A stretch of DNA of 64,000 nt from Anatilimnocola aggregata (GTDB lineage: Bacteria > Planctomycetota > Planctomycetia > Pirellulales > Pirellulaceae): contig NZ_CP036274.1 of NCBI RefSeq assembly GCF_007747655.1, positions 8,866,001-8,930,000 on the forward strand, given 5' to 3'. Positions 45,117 through 54,399 of the stretch are shown one piece after another (within the stretch, counting starts at the first letter, position 1; each line of letters starts with the position of its first letter). Both the position numbers and the translations under genes were made by a program. The notes beneath the pieces were generated by a model, which had not been told where the DNA came from, did no database searches, and worked only from the letters and a program-made list of their open reading frames with translations.

Positions 45117-45515
45117 TCAATCAAACACCACACTTAGTCTGGGATAGTTGAATGGGCCAGCAAACATGGGCTCAACTCGTCGATGCCATTCCAGTCGCTT
45201 CTCCAGTAACTCCGCAGTTGTTCCCGCACCCTTCACGGTTACCACGAGGAATGGAAACTCAGGCATTTCGGGATCGACGAGGACTTCAATCGAAGGTTCG
45301 TTGCCGAACATCTCGCGCGCGACGCGCAGCGATTCGGCAATGGCCTCTTCGCTCACCAAATCGAGCTGCGACTCGTTCCCGGCATGTTTCTTCAACTGCT
45401 CGCGCAGCTGCACAAGTTCCAGCTCGAGCGCGGCGGTCTTGGCCTTTTGCACGGCCAGTTCGTGCGCGAACTCTGCGGGCCAATTGGAAGTGTTGGGAGA
45501 TTGCGCACTGCTCAT
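45117..45515 (-). CDS. Small coiled-coil protein, unknown
   Basis: 132 residues. The N-terminal half is a short coiled coil (FAHELAVQKAKTAALELELV, then QLREQLKKH). The C-terminal half looks alpha/beta: ESLRVAREMFGNEPSIEVLV, then FPFLVVTVKGAGTTAELLEK, ending NYPRLSVVFD. I do not recognise it. It lies between two NPYESP small membrane genes on the same strand. Confidence 0.55.
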   Translation of the reverse strand: MSSAQSPNTSNWPAEFAHELAVQKAKTAALELELVQLREQLKKHAGNESQLDLVSEEAIAESLRVAREMFGNEPSIEVLVDPEMPEFPFLVVTVKGAGTTAELLEKRLEWHRRVEPMFAGPFNYPRLSVVFD

Positions 45516-45553
45516 GAGATTGGTCCTGGCAGATTGTTTCGGCCAATTCCAGC

Positions 45554-45823
45554 TTATCTAGGGTACTGAGCGGGATCAAATCCGCGAGTTTGCACGACGG
45601 GTGGTGCACCAGCTCCGTTCACTCTTTCCAATGTTGGTCGCGAGGTTCGACGCCGTCGCCTCATCCGCTCTTCAGGTGATGGAACTATCCATTGGAGCAG
45701 CATCGCAAGCATCAACATTCCAATCAACACTTCGACGATCGTAAACGTCGGCCATCTCCAAATAATCCATGCACGCTTTGCGCATGGAATTGAACTCGGT
45801 GATTCATACGGATTGAAATCCAT
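45554..45823 (-). CDS. Small membrane protein starting MDFNPYESP
   Basis: 89 residues. N-terminus MDFNPYESPSSIPCAK, then a membrane segment FTIVEVLIGMLMLAMLLQWI, then an Arg-rich stretch (EERMRRRRRTSRPTLERVNG). The start matches that of 44736-45017. FTIVEVLIGMLMLA also recalls a pilin-type helix, but without the usual processing context. Confidence 0.6.
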   Translation of the reverse strand: MDFNPYESPSSIPCAKRAWIIWRWPTFTIVEVLIGMLMLAMLLQWIVPSPEERMRRRRRTSRPTLERVNGAGAPPVVQTRGFDPAQYPR

Positions 45824-45837
45824 AGGCCGCTCGGCGT

Positions 45838-46563
45838 TTACTTCTTCCGCGAAACTCGCTTGCCCAGCGCGGCGGCAACAGCTTGGAATTCTTTACGGAG
45901 CTTGTCGTATTCGCCCATATTCTTCGGGCCGGGGGCTTTGGTGTAGTTCATCACAATGTCTTCGGCAGCGAGGAATTCGGTCGCGACATCGGCAATCTCG
46001 CCCGCGATCTCCAGCGGAATGCTGGTCACGCCGTTGGCGTCACCGTGCAGCAGATCCCCTTGATTCACCATCAATCCGCCGACTCGCACCGGCAAACCCA
46101 GGTGCAGCATGTGGCAGTAACCGTGCGAGCAAATCGACGAGCCGGTGAAGACGGAGTACTTGAGCGCCTTCACTTGCTCCAGGTCGCGTCCCGCGCCATT
46201 GGTGATGAGGCCGGCCGAACCGAAGGCCTGATAGGTCGAGCACATCACTTCGCCGAACACGGCGGCTGCCGGTGGATCGTCGAGATCTTGAAACACGACC
46301 ATCGCTGGCCCGGGCAACGCGGCGAACTGTTCCAGCTGCTTTTGCAAACTGCCGTAGGCATCGCCACCCTTGGGTGGAGCATCGCTGCGAAATGCGGCGG
46401 TGCAGGCGTAGCCGATGACCGGCGGAAACTCCGGAAAATTGCACTTCACGCGGCCATCCATGTAACCCAGATTGCGCGGAATCACATCGAACAGCTCAAT
46501 CACGTTGCAGATGGTCGGGGTATCAAATTTCGTCAGCTTCTGCAGGGCTTCAACAGATAACAT
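45838..46563 (-). CDS. RraA-like family protein
   Basis: 241 residues. The fold signature is present: TKFDTPTICNVIELFDVIPR, then GPAMVVFQDLDDPPAAAVFG, then ITNGAGRDLEQVKALKYSVF, then VRVGGLMVNQGDLLHGDANG. The R-D pair (GAGRD) and the GD...HGD cluster fit the metal-dependent aldolase/RraA fold. RraA itself inhibits RNase E in E. coli, but many homologues are HMG/CHA aldolases or decarboxylases. The substrate here is unknown. Confidence 0.8.
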   Translation of the reverse strand: MLSVEALQKLTKFDTPTICNVIELFDVIPRNLGYMDGRVKCNFPEFPPVIGYACTAAFRSDAPPKGGDAYGSLQKQLEQFAALPGPAMVVFQDLDDPPAAAVFGEVMCSTYQAFGSAGLITNGAGRDLEQVKALKYSVFTGSSICSHGYCHMLHLGLPVRVGGLMVNQGDLLHGDANGVTSIPLEIAGEIADVATEFLAAEDIVMNYTKAPGPKNMGEYDKLRKEFQAVAAALGKRVSRKK

Positions 46564-46618
46564 GGTGGGCTCGCGGGGTGGGGATGTTTAGATTTCGAAG
46601 TCTTGAGTTCCGAGACAG

Positions 46619-46643
46619 AAGTAAAGGTACCATGCCTTTACTT
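46619..46643. terminator. Hairpin downstream of cysK
   Basis: AAGTAAAGG (46619-46627) pairs with CCTTTACTT (46635-46643) around TACCATG. It lies past the cysK stop on the minus strand, but without a clean T tract, so it is a weak terminator candidate. Confidence 0.4.
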
Positions 46644-46670
46644 TTGCATTCTGCGTTCTTACTTCTGGGT

Positions 46671-47636
46671 TTATTCTGGGTACAACTGCGTCGACAAGTA
46701 TCGCTCGCCCAGGTCGGGGAGGACAACGACGATTAGCTTGCCGGTGTTTTCGGGGCGCTTGGCCACTTGAATCGCAGCCCAGGCGGCAGCACCGCAACTG
46801 ATGCCGCAGAAGATGCCTTCTTGTGTCGACATCTTGCGCGCGGTCTCGGCGGCGTCTTCGTCTTTCACCTGCACGACTTCGTCGATAATGTTCACGTTCA
46901 GCACGCCGGGAATGAAGCCCGCGCCGATCCCTTGAATCGTGTGGCGGCCGGGCTGCAGTGGCTTCCCTTCGCGCTTTTGGGTGATCACCGGGCTGTTGGC
47001 CGGCTCGACCGCGATCGCCTTAAAGCTGGGCTTGCGCGACTTGAGCACTTCCGAGACGCCAGTAATGGTGCCGCCGGTCCCCACGCCCGAAACGAGAATG
47101 TCGACCTGGCCGTCGGTATCGCGCCAGATCTCTTCGGCGGTCGTCTTGCGGTGAACTTCGGGATTGGCCGGATTGTTGAACTGCTGTGGCACGAAGTACT
47201 TGTTGGGATCACTCTTGGCGATCTCCTCCGCACGACGCACGGCGCCGGGCATTCCTTCGGCCGCCGGAGTGAGAATGATTTCGGCCCCCAGCGCCTTCAG
47301 CAGGCGGCGACGTTCGACCGTCATGCTTTCGGGCATCGTAACCGCCAGCTTGTAGCCCCGGGCTGCGCAGACATAAGCGAGTCCAATGCCCGTGTTACCG
47401 CTGGTCGGTTCGATGATGACGGTGTGCGGCTTGATTTTGCCGTCGCGTTCGGCCGCTTCGATCATGGCCCGGGCAATCCGGTCTTTCACGCTCCAGAGCG
47501 GGTTCATGTTCTCGATCTTGCCGACCACGGTCGCCACGCAACCCTCGGTCACGCGCCGCAGCTGCACAAGGGGCGTGTTGCCGATGCACTGGGTGATATC
47601 GGTCTTAATGCCTGCGGGAAGAGTTGCCGATGCCAT
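46671..47636 (-). CDS. cysK: Cysteine synthase A
   Basis: 321 residues; ATG 47636 has GGAGGCACGAGG before it. CysK motifs: [26 protein letters not shown] (the PLP-binding lysine in SVKDR), [20 protein letters not shown], and [17 protein letters not shown]. The end has [19 protein letters not shown]. It makes cysteine from O-acetylserine and sulfide with PLP. Length is normal (about 310-325). Stands alone. Confidence 0.93.
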   Translation of the reverse strand: MASATLPAGIKTDITQCIGNTPLVQLRRVTEGCVATVVGKIENMNPLWSVKDRIARAMIEAAERDGKIKPHTVIIEPTSGNTGIGLAYVCAARGYKLAVTMPESMTVERRRLLKALGAEIILTPAAEGMPGAVRRAEEIAKSDPNKYFVPQQFNNPANPEVHRKTTAEEIWRDTDGQVDILVSGVGTGGTITGVSEVLKSRKPSFKAIAVEPANSPVITQKREGKPLQPGRHTIQGIGAGFIPGVLNVNIIDEVVQVKDEDAAETARKMSTQEGIFCGISCGAAAWAAIQVAKRPENTGKLIVVVLPDLGERYLSTQLYPE

Positions 47637-47798
47637 CCTCGTGCCTCCGTAAATTCATCGCTCGTGCCGCCCATGCGGCGCGCGTGAAGCCTGCTGCCTG
47701 AACACATCCGAAGCGGGCGAGTATAGCAAAGCTGGCGAAATAGGGTCAACGCGACGGGTTTGGAGGTGGTGTCCGGTTTTGGATGACTATTCTGGTCA

Positions 47799-48074
47799 TC
47801 ACCGAAAATGATGAAACGAAAAATCCTCTTGCGGCCAAGCTGCCGGTCTCACTTTCCTGTCGATCTGCTCAATGGGCCAAAATAGTGTGGGAAGCACAAT
47901 GTCACTGTCGAGACGATAGTGGCACCTGAATCCCATCAGCCCGCTTCCAGGTGCGGGCATAGTGAGCCTGCCATCGGGAACGACCAGTGCCAAATAGCTG
48001 CCCACGTACAGCACTGGCAGCAGCAACAAGATGGCTGCGAAAATCGGCGCGGCGGTAGAGCGCGGTTTGTCCAT
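47799..48074 (-). CDS. Small anchored protein, unknown
   Basis: 91 residues from ATG 48074 (a GTG is one codon earlier). One membrane segment, APIFAAILLLLPVLYVGSYL, comes early, followed by about 60 extracytoplasmic residues (RCHYRLDSDIVLPTLFWPIE). Unknown family. It lies in a run of small minus-strand membrane genes. Confidence 0.55.
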   Translation of the reverse strand: MDKPRSTAAPIFAAILLLLPVLYVGSYLALVVPDGRLTMPAPGSGLMGFRCHYRLDSDIVLPTLFWPIEQIDRKVRPAAWPQEDFSFHHFR

Positions 48075-48102
48075 CACAGGTATCTACCGAGTTCCACCAA
48101 CG

Positions 48103-48282
48103 CTAGAAGGTCGCGCCACGATCCCAAGGACGAAACAGCGTCAACCACAGGGCAATGCCGGTCAGCAGAATCAGCAGCGACAAAAGTGAACATCGCCCGT
48201 TGCTAACGAAGAGTCGCTGCCAAACGTAAATTGCCGCCAGGGGAGCAAACACTTCGAGGTAATTGGGTCCGAGTCCGAACAT
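48103..48282 (-). CDS. Small membrane protein, 59 residues
   Basis: ATG 48282, reading FGLGPNYLEVFAPLAAIYVW and CSLLSLLILLTGIALWLTLF, two membrane helices. The frame continues upstream to 48570, but that part is the shadow of the next gene. Small and without family match, so moderate to low confidence. Confidence 0.4.
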   Translation of the reverse strand: MFGLGPNYLEVFAPLAAIYVWQRLFVSNGRCSLLSLLILLTGIALWLTLFRPWDRGATF

Positions 48283-48331
48283 ACGCCCGATTCTACCCGC
48301 GCGAAACAGCCCTGCGAGCACTAATTCCGCC

Positions 48332-48772
48332 TTACATCCTGGTCGCGAAATAGGCCGCTTGCCCGGCGATGAGCGCGGTCCAGGCGAAGTACATCCAGCT
48401 GGCAAAGCGATAGCGATACCAGGGGCCGATGGCGAGCGGCAGCAACGCGGTGAGTACCCAGCAAATGGGAATAGCGGTGACCAACCAGGGATGCCGTTGA
48501 TATTGGAAATAGCCCAAACTGCGGCGGAGATTAATCGGCCCGGGCAAACGCTGTGCGACCAGCCCGCCATCCTGCGGAATCAACTCCAGGTAAGGATAGA
48601 TCGAGTACACGAGGGAACCGCGGGCGAAGCCGAGATAACCGCGCACCCGCGGCCCGTGACGAAGCGTCCGATGAAAGTAGCCAACCTCGGCGACCAGGCT
48701 CACGCACCACAAAATCAGCAACAAACAACTGACGATGGCCGGCACATACTTCAGCGGGTAGAGCAATCTCAT
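48332..48772 (-). CDS. Multi-pass membrane protein, unknown
   Basis: 146 residues. Segments: VPAIVSCLLLILWCVSLVAE, LVTAIPICWVLTALLPLAIG, and FASWMYFAWTALIAGQAAYF. In between, RGYLGFARGSLVYSIYPYLE and INLRRSLGYFQYQRHP. Good start (ATG 48772). No family is recognised. Confidence 0.6.
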   Translation of the reverse strand: MRLLYPLKYVPAIVSCLLLILWCVSLVAEVGYFHRTLRHGPRVRGYLGFARGSLVYSIYPYLELIPQDGGLVAQRLPGPINLRRSLGYFQYQRHPWLVTAIPICWVLTALLPLAIGPWYRYRFASWMYFAWTALIAGQAAYFATRM

Positions 48773-48905
48773 CGTCCCATTCTAGCTGGACTGGCTCCGC
48801 CTGGTACTCAAGACACGGCGCGCTGCAAGTGAGTTAACCAGCGTGGCGAGTTGGGTGGGGGGCGACTATCATCCGACGTGTTGTTGCTGATTTGAAAATG
48901 TTGAG

Positions 48906-50291
48906 GTGCCTGTGCCCCCACCCCTGGTCTTGATTCTGGCTGTCGGTCTGACGAAGAAGCTGCTGGGGGGCGCGCGCCGGTTGAATGAGCTGGCGGCGAA
49001 AGGTTGGACGCGCGAACTGCGAGAGATTGTGCCGGCGGTGACGTGCTCCGCTCAGGCGACGATTCTCACAGGAGTGCAGCCCGAACAGCATGGCGTGGTG
49101 GGAAATGGCTGGCTCTATCGCGAAACACAAGAGGTGCGGTTTTGGCAGCAGTCGAATAGCCTCATCCAAGCAGAGCCCTTGTACGCCACCGCGCGCAAGG
49201 CAGCCGAGGCGCGGGGCGAGAAGTTTCGCGCCGCGAAGTTGTTCTGGCAGTTCAATCAGGGATCGGACTGCGAACTGAGTGTCACGCCGAAACCGTATTA
49301 CGGCGCGGATGGGAGTAAAGCGTTTGGTATCACCGGCACCCCGGACGGGCTCTCGGCGAGATTGGAAAAGAAGCTCGGAGCGTTCCCGTTTCCCGCCTTC
49401 TGGGGACCGATGGCGGGTTTGCCGAGTAGTGCCTGGATTGCCCAGGCGGCAGCTGAAGTCCTGACGAGCGAGCGACCCGATTTATCGCTCGTCTATTTGC
49501 CACATCTCGATTACGACCCGCAGCGGTTCGGCCCTTCAGGAAGCGATATGCCGCGGCTGGTGCGCGAACTGGACGATGCTTGTGAGCCGCTGCTCGACGC
49601 GGCGAAACGGGCCGGGGCCCGCGTGTGGGTCGTCAGTGAGTACGGCCTGGTCGATGTGCAGCAGCCCTTGCTCATCAACCGCAAATTGCGCGAGGCCGGT
49701 TTGCTTGCCGTTCGACCTGGGCCCTTCGGCGAAATTCTCGAAACGTTTCTCAGCCGGGCGTTTGCCGTGGTCGATCATCAAGTCGCACACATTTACGTCA
49801 AACATGCCGCCGACCTGACACGCACGCGCGAACTTGTCGCCGCGCTGCCCGGTGTGGCCAAGGTATATGCCGGCGAAGAGCGGGCAGCGATTGGGCTGAA
49901 TCATCCTCGCGCCGGTGAACTTGTCGCGATGGCCAATTCAGATAGTTGGTTCGCGTATCCGTTCTGGCTCGACGAGCGCCACGAGCCCGATTATGCCCGC
50001 ACGATCGATATCCACCGCAAGCCGGGCTACGACCCGTGCGAAATGTTGTTCGATCCGAAGCTCATCTGGCCCAAGGGGCGCGCTGCGTTTCGTCTGGCCC
50101 AGAAGAAACTCGGCTTTCGTGCGCTGTTCGATATCGTCCCCGTCGATCCGGGACTCATTCGCGGCAGTCATGGCTTGCCCACGGCCGACCATCGCCCCAT
50201 TCTCATTGGCGATGGACCGGATCCTGGCCAGGACTTGGCACTGACGGCAGTGAGGGACCTGGTGCTGCGGGAGCTAGGAGCTAGGGGCTAG
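48906..50291 (+). CDS. EboF-like nucleotide pyrophosphatase/phosphodiesterase family protein
   Basis: 461 residues from GTG (48906; a second GTG is at 48912). It has the alkaline-phosphatase superfamily layout: VLILAVGLTKKLLG, then VPAVTCSAQATILTGVQPEQ, then HGVVGNGWLYRETQEVRFWQ, and SVTPKPYYGADG. As I recall, this is the pattern of the phosphodiesterase in the ebo gene cluster (EboF). The usual metal ligands of the family are partly changed (AVGLT for xxDG; VSEYG for SDHGM). No other ebo gene is adjacent. The stop codon lies in the CTAGGGG repeat, so its last residues ELGARG come from repeat DNA. Confidence 0.75.
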   Translation: MPVPPPLVLILAVGLTKKLLGGARRLNELAAKGWTRELREIVPAVTCSAQATILTGVQPEQHGVVGNGWLYRETQEVRFWQQSNSLIQAEPLYATARKAAEARGEKFRAAKLFWQFNQGSDCELSVTPKPYYGADGSKAFGITGTPDGLSARLEKKLGAFPFPAFWGPMAGLPSSAWIAQAAAEVLTSERPDLSLVYLPHLDYDPQRFGPSGSDMPRLVRELDDACEPLLDAAKRAGARVWVVSEYGLVDVQQPLLINRKLREAGLLAVRPGPFGEILETFLSRAFAVVDHQVAHIYVKHAADLTRTRELVAALPGVAKVYAGEERAAIGLNHPRAGELVAMANSDSWFAYPFWLDERHEPDYARTIDIHRKPGYDPCEMLFDPKLIWPKGRAAFRLAQKKLGFRALFDIVPVDPGLIRGSHGLPTADHRPILIGDGPDPGQDLALTAVRDLVLRELGARG

Positions 50292-50329
50292 GGGCTAGGG
50301 GCTAGGGGCTAGGGGCTAGGGGCTAGGGG
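50281..50329. repeat. Tandem CTAGGGG heptamer, seven exact copies
   Basis: CTAGGGG repeats seven times at 50281-50329, then CTAGGGA. The first copies overlap the end of the phosphodiesterase gene and supply its TAG stop. The G runs in regular spacing could form a G-quadruplex. Same unit length as the tracts at 23389 and 30003. Confidence 0.95.
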
Positions 50330-50557
50330 CTAGGGAAATACGGAGTAAATACAGAACGAGTTCGCGCCTGATGAATGTTCTTCTCTCCCGAACCCCCAAT
50401 TCCCAATTCCCAGCCTCTGGTCCCTTCCCACCTTCACTCTTCCGCCCGCGCTGGCTTTCAGTGATAATGCGACTGCCGCTCGGCGAGGGCTCGTCTTATG
50501 GGAACGCCGCTCCTGTCCGCTCTTGCCCGCTGCGGTTGTCATGCAAGGTGCCAGACC

Positions 50558-51628
50558 ATGCAAGTCGCTAGTCGTCGTCGATTTCTTGCTACCGGGTCTG
50601 CTTCAGCGCTCGCGCTTGTCGCCGCTCGGGCCGCGCAGGCTCAAGCACCCGCCACCGAACGAGCCAGCGAAACGCTCACGCCCGAAACGCAGCGAGCGGT
50701 CGATCGCGCGCTCACCTGGCTGGCCAAACGGCAAGTCGGTTCCGGCACGCACAAGGGTGCGTTCGGGCAGTCTGGCTATCAAGGTGGCGTCGCGGTTTGC
50801 AGTCTCGGCGGACTGGCGATGATGTGCAGCGGCAGTGCTCCTGGGCAGGGGCCGTTTGGCAAGAATATTGATCGCTGTGCCGAGTTCCTCTGCACGTGCG
50901 TTTCCGACGTGGGCTACATCTCGCAGCCCAACCATGGCCAGGACAATATGTACGGCCACGGCTTCGGCACGCTCTTTCTGTCCGAATACTACGGCATGTC
51001 CGATCGCCCCGACCTCGATGCCACCGTCGGCGAAAAGCTGCGCAAGGCGGTCAAGCTAACCTGCGAATGCCAAAACGATGCGGGGGGCTGGCGCTACGAG
51101 CCGCGCAAGAGCGACGCCGATCTGTCGATCACCATCTGCAACATCATGGGGCTACGAGCGGCCCGCGATGCTGGCATTCACGTCCCCGATCCGGTGCGCA
51201 ATAAGTGCATCGAGTATGTCAAGAAAAGCCAGAACAGCGACGGCGGCTTCCGCTATCAAATCAGTCATGGCGGCGGCAGCACTTTCCCGCTAACGGCAGC
51301 TGGCGTGGTCTCGCTCTATAGCGCGGGCATCTACGATGGCGACCAGGTCGAGAAGGCGCTCAAGTACTTGTTGAGGTACATGCCCGGCAGCAGCGCGAGC
51401 GCGAGTGGCTATTTCTTCTACGGCCATTACTACGCCGTGCAAGCGATGTGGCATGCCGGCGGCGACTACTGGACCAAGTGGTATCCAGCCATTCGCGACC
51501 TGCTTCTCAAGCGTCAATCGGGCGACGGCAGCTGGGCCGATAGTGAAGTCTGCCCCGAATTCGGCACCGCTATGGCCTGCATCATCCTGCAGATGCCGAA
51601 TAACTTTTTACCAATCTTCACGCCATAG
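50558..51628 (+). CDS. Tat-exported squalene-cyclase-fold protein (paralogue)
   Basis: 356 residues from ATG 50558. The Tat signal is SRRRFLATGSASALALVAA. Mature motifs: GVAVCSLGGLAMMCSGSAPG, CQNDAGGWRYEPRKSDADLS, KSQNSDGGFRYQISHGGG, and a C-terminal EFGTAMACIILQMPNNFLPI. It aligns along its length with the protein at 34488-35552. QW-like repeats of the squalene-cyclase fold but no DXDD. Function unknown; periplasmic. Confidence 0.8.
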   Translation: MQVASRRRFLATGSASALALVAARAAQAQAPATERASETLTPETQRAVDRALTWLAKRQVGSGTHKGAFGQSGYQGGVAVCSLGGLAMMCSGSAPGQGPFGKNIDRCAEFLCTCVSDVGYISQPNHGQDNMYGHGFGTLFLSEYYGMSDRPDLDATVGEKLRKAVKLTCECQNDAGGWRYEPRKSDADLSITICNIMGLRAARDAGIHVPDPVRNKCIEYVKKSQNSDGGFRYQISHGGGSTFPLTAAGVVSLYSAGIYDGDQVEKALKYLLRYMPGSSASASGYFFYGHYYAVQAMWHAGGDYWTKWYPAIRDLLLKRQSGDGSWADSEVCPEFGTAMACIILQMPNNFLPIFTP

Positions 51629-51651
51629 AGGCGAGGCCGGACCTGCGGGCA

Positions 51652-54399
51652 TTATTCCGCTTCAGCCAGTAGCTCGGCGAGGGCGATGTCAGCTGCTTCG
51701 CTGTGCGAGACTTCGATGTCTTCGCCACTGCTGTTCGAGGCTACATAGGAATTCAGGAGCAGGAGTTCTGCTGCTGGATCGAGTGGCAGGAAAACCTGGT
51801 TCGCGCTGGTTTCTTCACCAGCGGAGCCGCTGTTTGTCGACGAGTTGCTGAGCAGCCCTGGGGCCACATCGAACGAACTAGTATCTTCGCCTGCGGACGG
51901 GACAAACTCTGGCGCGACGACCGAGCCAACCGGATTCGCGTTTAAGTAATTGATGATGGGGAGCGCGTCGAAAGCGGTGACGCGGCCATCGGCAAAGACG
52001 TCGAGATAAGGTGGCGGCCCGCTGGGGCCCGGTGCTGGCAAGAGCTTGGTAATGGGATCGGCAATCCGCGGGGAATTCAGTTCGTTGATGATTTCCAGGG
52101 CATCGAAGGCGGTGATGACATTGTTGCCGGTGCTGTTGTTAACGTTTAACGCATTGGTGGGATTTTGCCAGGGAAACGCGTTGTTAAGGGTGGCGCCCAG
52201 CAGCAGGTCGTAGGTGCCCGTGGCGCCGGATTTGGCCGTCACTTCGACGTAATAGTCACCGGCCGTCGCGACGACGAAGTTGGTCACGAACGAATCATCG
52301 TCGACCTTGGTCGTGCCGTTCTGGCCGATCGAGTTATTGCCCAGTAGCGTGTTATCGCTTTCGTACAGCAGCGTGGTGCCATCGGCGGCGAAAATCTTGA
52401 TGACCGTATCGATGGCTAGCGGGACAGTCTCTCCATACACCTCGGTAGCAAACGTTTGCGCGGTGATTTTGTCGTTGGCCGCCAAGGTCAGTTTGTACAG
52501 ATCCTTCTGGCCGCCGACGCCAATCGTGGCTCCCTGGACCACACCGACCTTGAAGCTCGCGCTGCCGCTGGTTGTTGTCAAAGGGACTACCTGAGCGGTG
52601 GCAGTCGTGGCGTGAGCTGTGCCTACTTCAGGAACCGTGGCAATGGTCGAGGTATTAAGCCAATGCCCCATTTGCAACTTGGCGAGTGCCAAAGGAGAGA
52701 ACTTGAACGTGGGAGTTCCGTTAAACGTCGACATGCTAAACCCCAACGCGGGGTCGCCAGACATGAAGTCCTGATACTGAACGCCCCCAGTGTTGGCATA
52801 ATTTGCACTGGTGATTTGCGAATAGCCGTAAGCATCGCTGCTGCTCAAGCCCAGGCCGCGGCCGGCTTCTTGAGCGATATAGAACGTGAGGATGTTCTCC
52901 AAAAAGCGGAGCTGATTGGCGCGGGTCAAGGTGCTGAGATTCAGGCCGTCGAGGCTTTGCTTGATTAAGTCCGGAAAAACGTGCCCGATGCTGGCTTCGT
53001 TAATGTTCAACCAGTCGAATTCGCCTTGACCCAAGGGGCTCGTCAGGGCACCCGGCACGCTGGCTGAGATCTTGCCGACCTTGATCGTCTCGAAGCGAGT
53101 ATCGCCGGGTGCGACGCTGGTGAAATTGATCGTCACGCCCGGAAAGGCGTTCTGCAGCCGCGTCAAAATGTTGGCCTTGAGCGTGGCCAACTCGCCGCCA
53201 GTCGTAGACGAGAGCTGGGGGATGCCGCGCGCGGTAGCCACTTCGCGCATCCGCTCGTTGAAGTCATCGCTCGGACTCGAATCTTTACCGAAGTCGACGA
53301 ACACCGTCACCGGCGGCAGCGTCACCAGGCTCCGATAATTGACGGGGAACGTGTTGGTGCCGCCGTACGTTTGGCCGGCCATGGTGACGATTTCTTGCTC
53401 GGTGAACTTCGTCAGGTTTTCGCCATAGCCGACGTTCAGGCCTTCCATAATCGCGTTGGCGATGTAGGCCTGATAAACCGTGTGCGGAAGGTTGGCCTCG
53501 TTTGTGGTGCCCACCTCGTTCACAAAGAGATTCGTTTTGGCGTTGCCCGCGGCGTTATCGAAGATGCGACCGCCGATGTTGCGAGTCGTGATGGGGGCGA
53601 GACTGGTGCCGAATATGGTTTCGGACAGTTTTGCCAGATCGACCACCGGCACGTGATATTTCGCGCCGATCTGCTTGATCCGAGTGTTGATGGTGTTGAT
53701 GACGGCTGTCACCAGACCGCGCTTGGAAGCATCAGGAAATTCTGCGCGGGCGTGAGGAGTGACGCCGGGATCGGGAATAGTCGTGAGGATGGTTTTGGTC
53801 GCTACCGAAGTGAGCGTCGACAGAGCACCTTCGATGTTCGAGGTAATCGCCTGAATGACGTACTGATCGATTTCGCTGGCGTTCTGATATTCACCGAGAT
53901 AAATCTTGGCGTACGCGTCCTTGAAGTCGTCGTTGCTGAGGGTGGTTCGCGAATTGGGCTGCAGATCGATATTGCCGACCATCAGCACCGCGTGACTGAG
54001 ATCGCCCTCGGCATACTGATCGATGATGCCGATATCCTGCGATTGCAGCAGAAGTTCGAGGGTCGTGGAAACACTCGAGGCCCAATTGAACGCAGTTCCT
54101 TGGCCACGATGCTCGAATGGGTTCTCGGTAGTAGGAAGGAAGGGTCCGGGAGAGCCTACATCGACCCCCTTTTTCAAGCGGAGCAAGTCGACCCAGTTCT
54201 GTGCGAAATTCACAGTCCCATTAGGATCGTAATTCTGCCCAGCGTACTGGTCATCACTCCAAGAGTCTCCTGCCACTCCCAGCCCCAAGATGGCCATGAG
54301 TTGACGCAATTCGAGGTCTTCAAACAGCAGCCGACGGGCCTTCTGTCGAGTGGACTTGAGGGCTTTGGGCGAGCGTTCTGAGTGGATGAATTCAGGCAT
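51652..54399 (-). CDS. Secreted SGNH-type protein with dockerin and PPC-like domain
   Basis: 915 residues from ATG 54399. The N-terminus has RRLLFEDLELRQLMAI, a variant of the LEPRxLL-type sorting motif of planctomycetes. GLGVAGDSWSDD fits the GDS block of SGNH hydrolases, with later GNID and a LPHTVYQAYIANA end block; the D of the usual DxxH is not seen. About 400 residues of unknown fold follow. Residues about 630-750 look like a bacterial pre-peptidase C-terminal domain (DKITAQTFATEVYGETVPLA). Two dockerin-like units follow: GNNVITAFDALEIINELN and DGRVTAFDALPIINYLN. Surface-located or secreted; substrate unknown. Confidence 0.75.
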   Translation of the reverse strand: MPEFIHSERSPKALKSTRQKARRLLFEDLELRQLMAILGLGVAGDSWSDDQYAGQNYDPNGTVNFAQNWVDLLRLKKGVDVGSPGPFLPTTENPFEHRGQGTAFNWASSVSTTLELLLQSQDIGIIDQYAEGDLSHAVLMVGNIDLQPNSRTTLSNDDFKDAYAKIYLGEYQNASEIDQYVIQAITSNIEGALSTLTSVATKTILTTIPDPGVTPHARAEFPDASKRGLVTAVINTINTRIKQIGAKYHVPVVDLAKLSETIFGTSLAPITTRNIGGRIFDNAAGNAKTNLFVNEVGTTNEANLPHTVYQAYIANAIMEGLNVGYGENLTKFTEQEIVTMAGQTYGGTNTFPVNYRSLVTLPPVTVFVDFGKDSSPSDDFNERMREVATARGIPQLSSTTGGELATLKANILTRLQNAFPGVTINFTSVAPGDTRFETIKVGKISASVPGALTSPLGQGEFDWLNINEASIGHVFPDLIKQSLDGLNLSTLTRANQLRFLENILTFYIAQEAGRGLGLSSSDAYGYSQITSANYANTGGVQYQDFMSGDPALGFSMSTFNGTPTFKFSPLALAKLQMGHWLNTSTIATVPEVGTAHATTATAQVVPLTTTSGSASFKVGVVQGATIGVGGQKDLYKLTLAANDKITAQTFATEVYGETVPLAIDTVIKIFAADGTTLLYESDNTLLGNNSIGQNGTTKVDDDSFVTNFVVATAGDYYVEVTAKSGATGTYDLLLGATLNNAFPWQNPTNALNVNNSTGNNVITAFDALEIINELNSPRIADPITKLLPAPGPSGPPPYLDVFADGRVTAFDALPIINYLNANPVGSVVAPEFVPSAGEDTSSFDVAPGLLSNSSTNSGSAGEETSANQVFLPLDPAAELLLLNSYVASNSSGEDIEVSHSEAADIALAELLAEAE

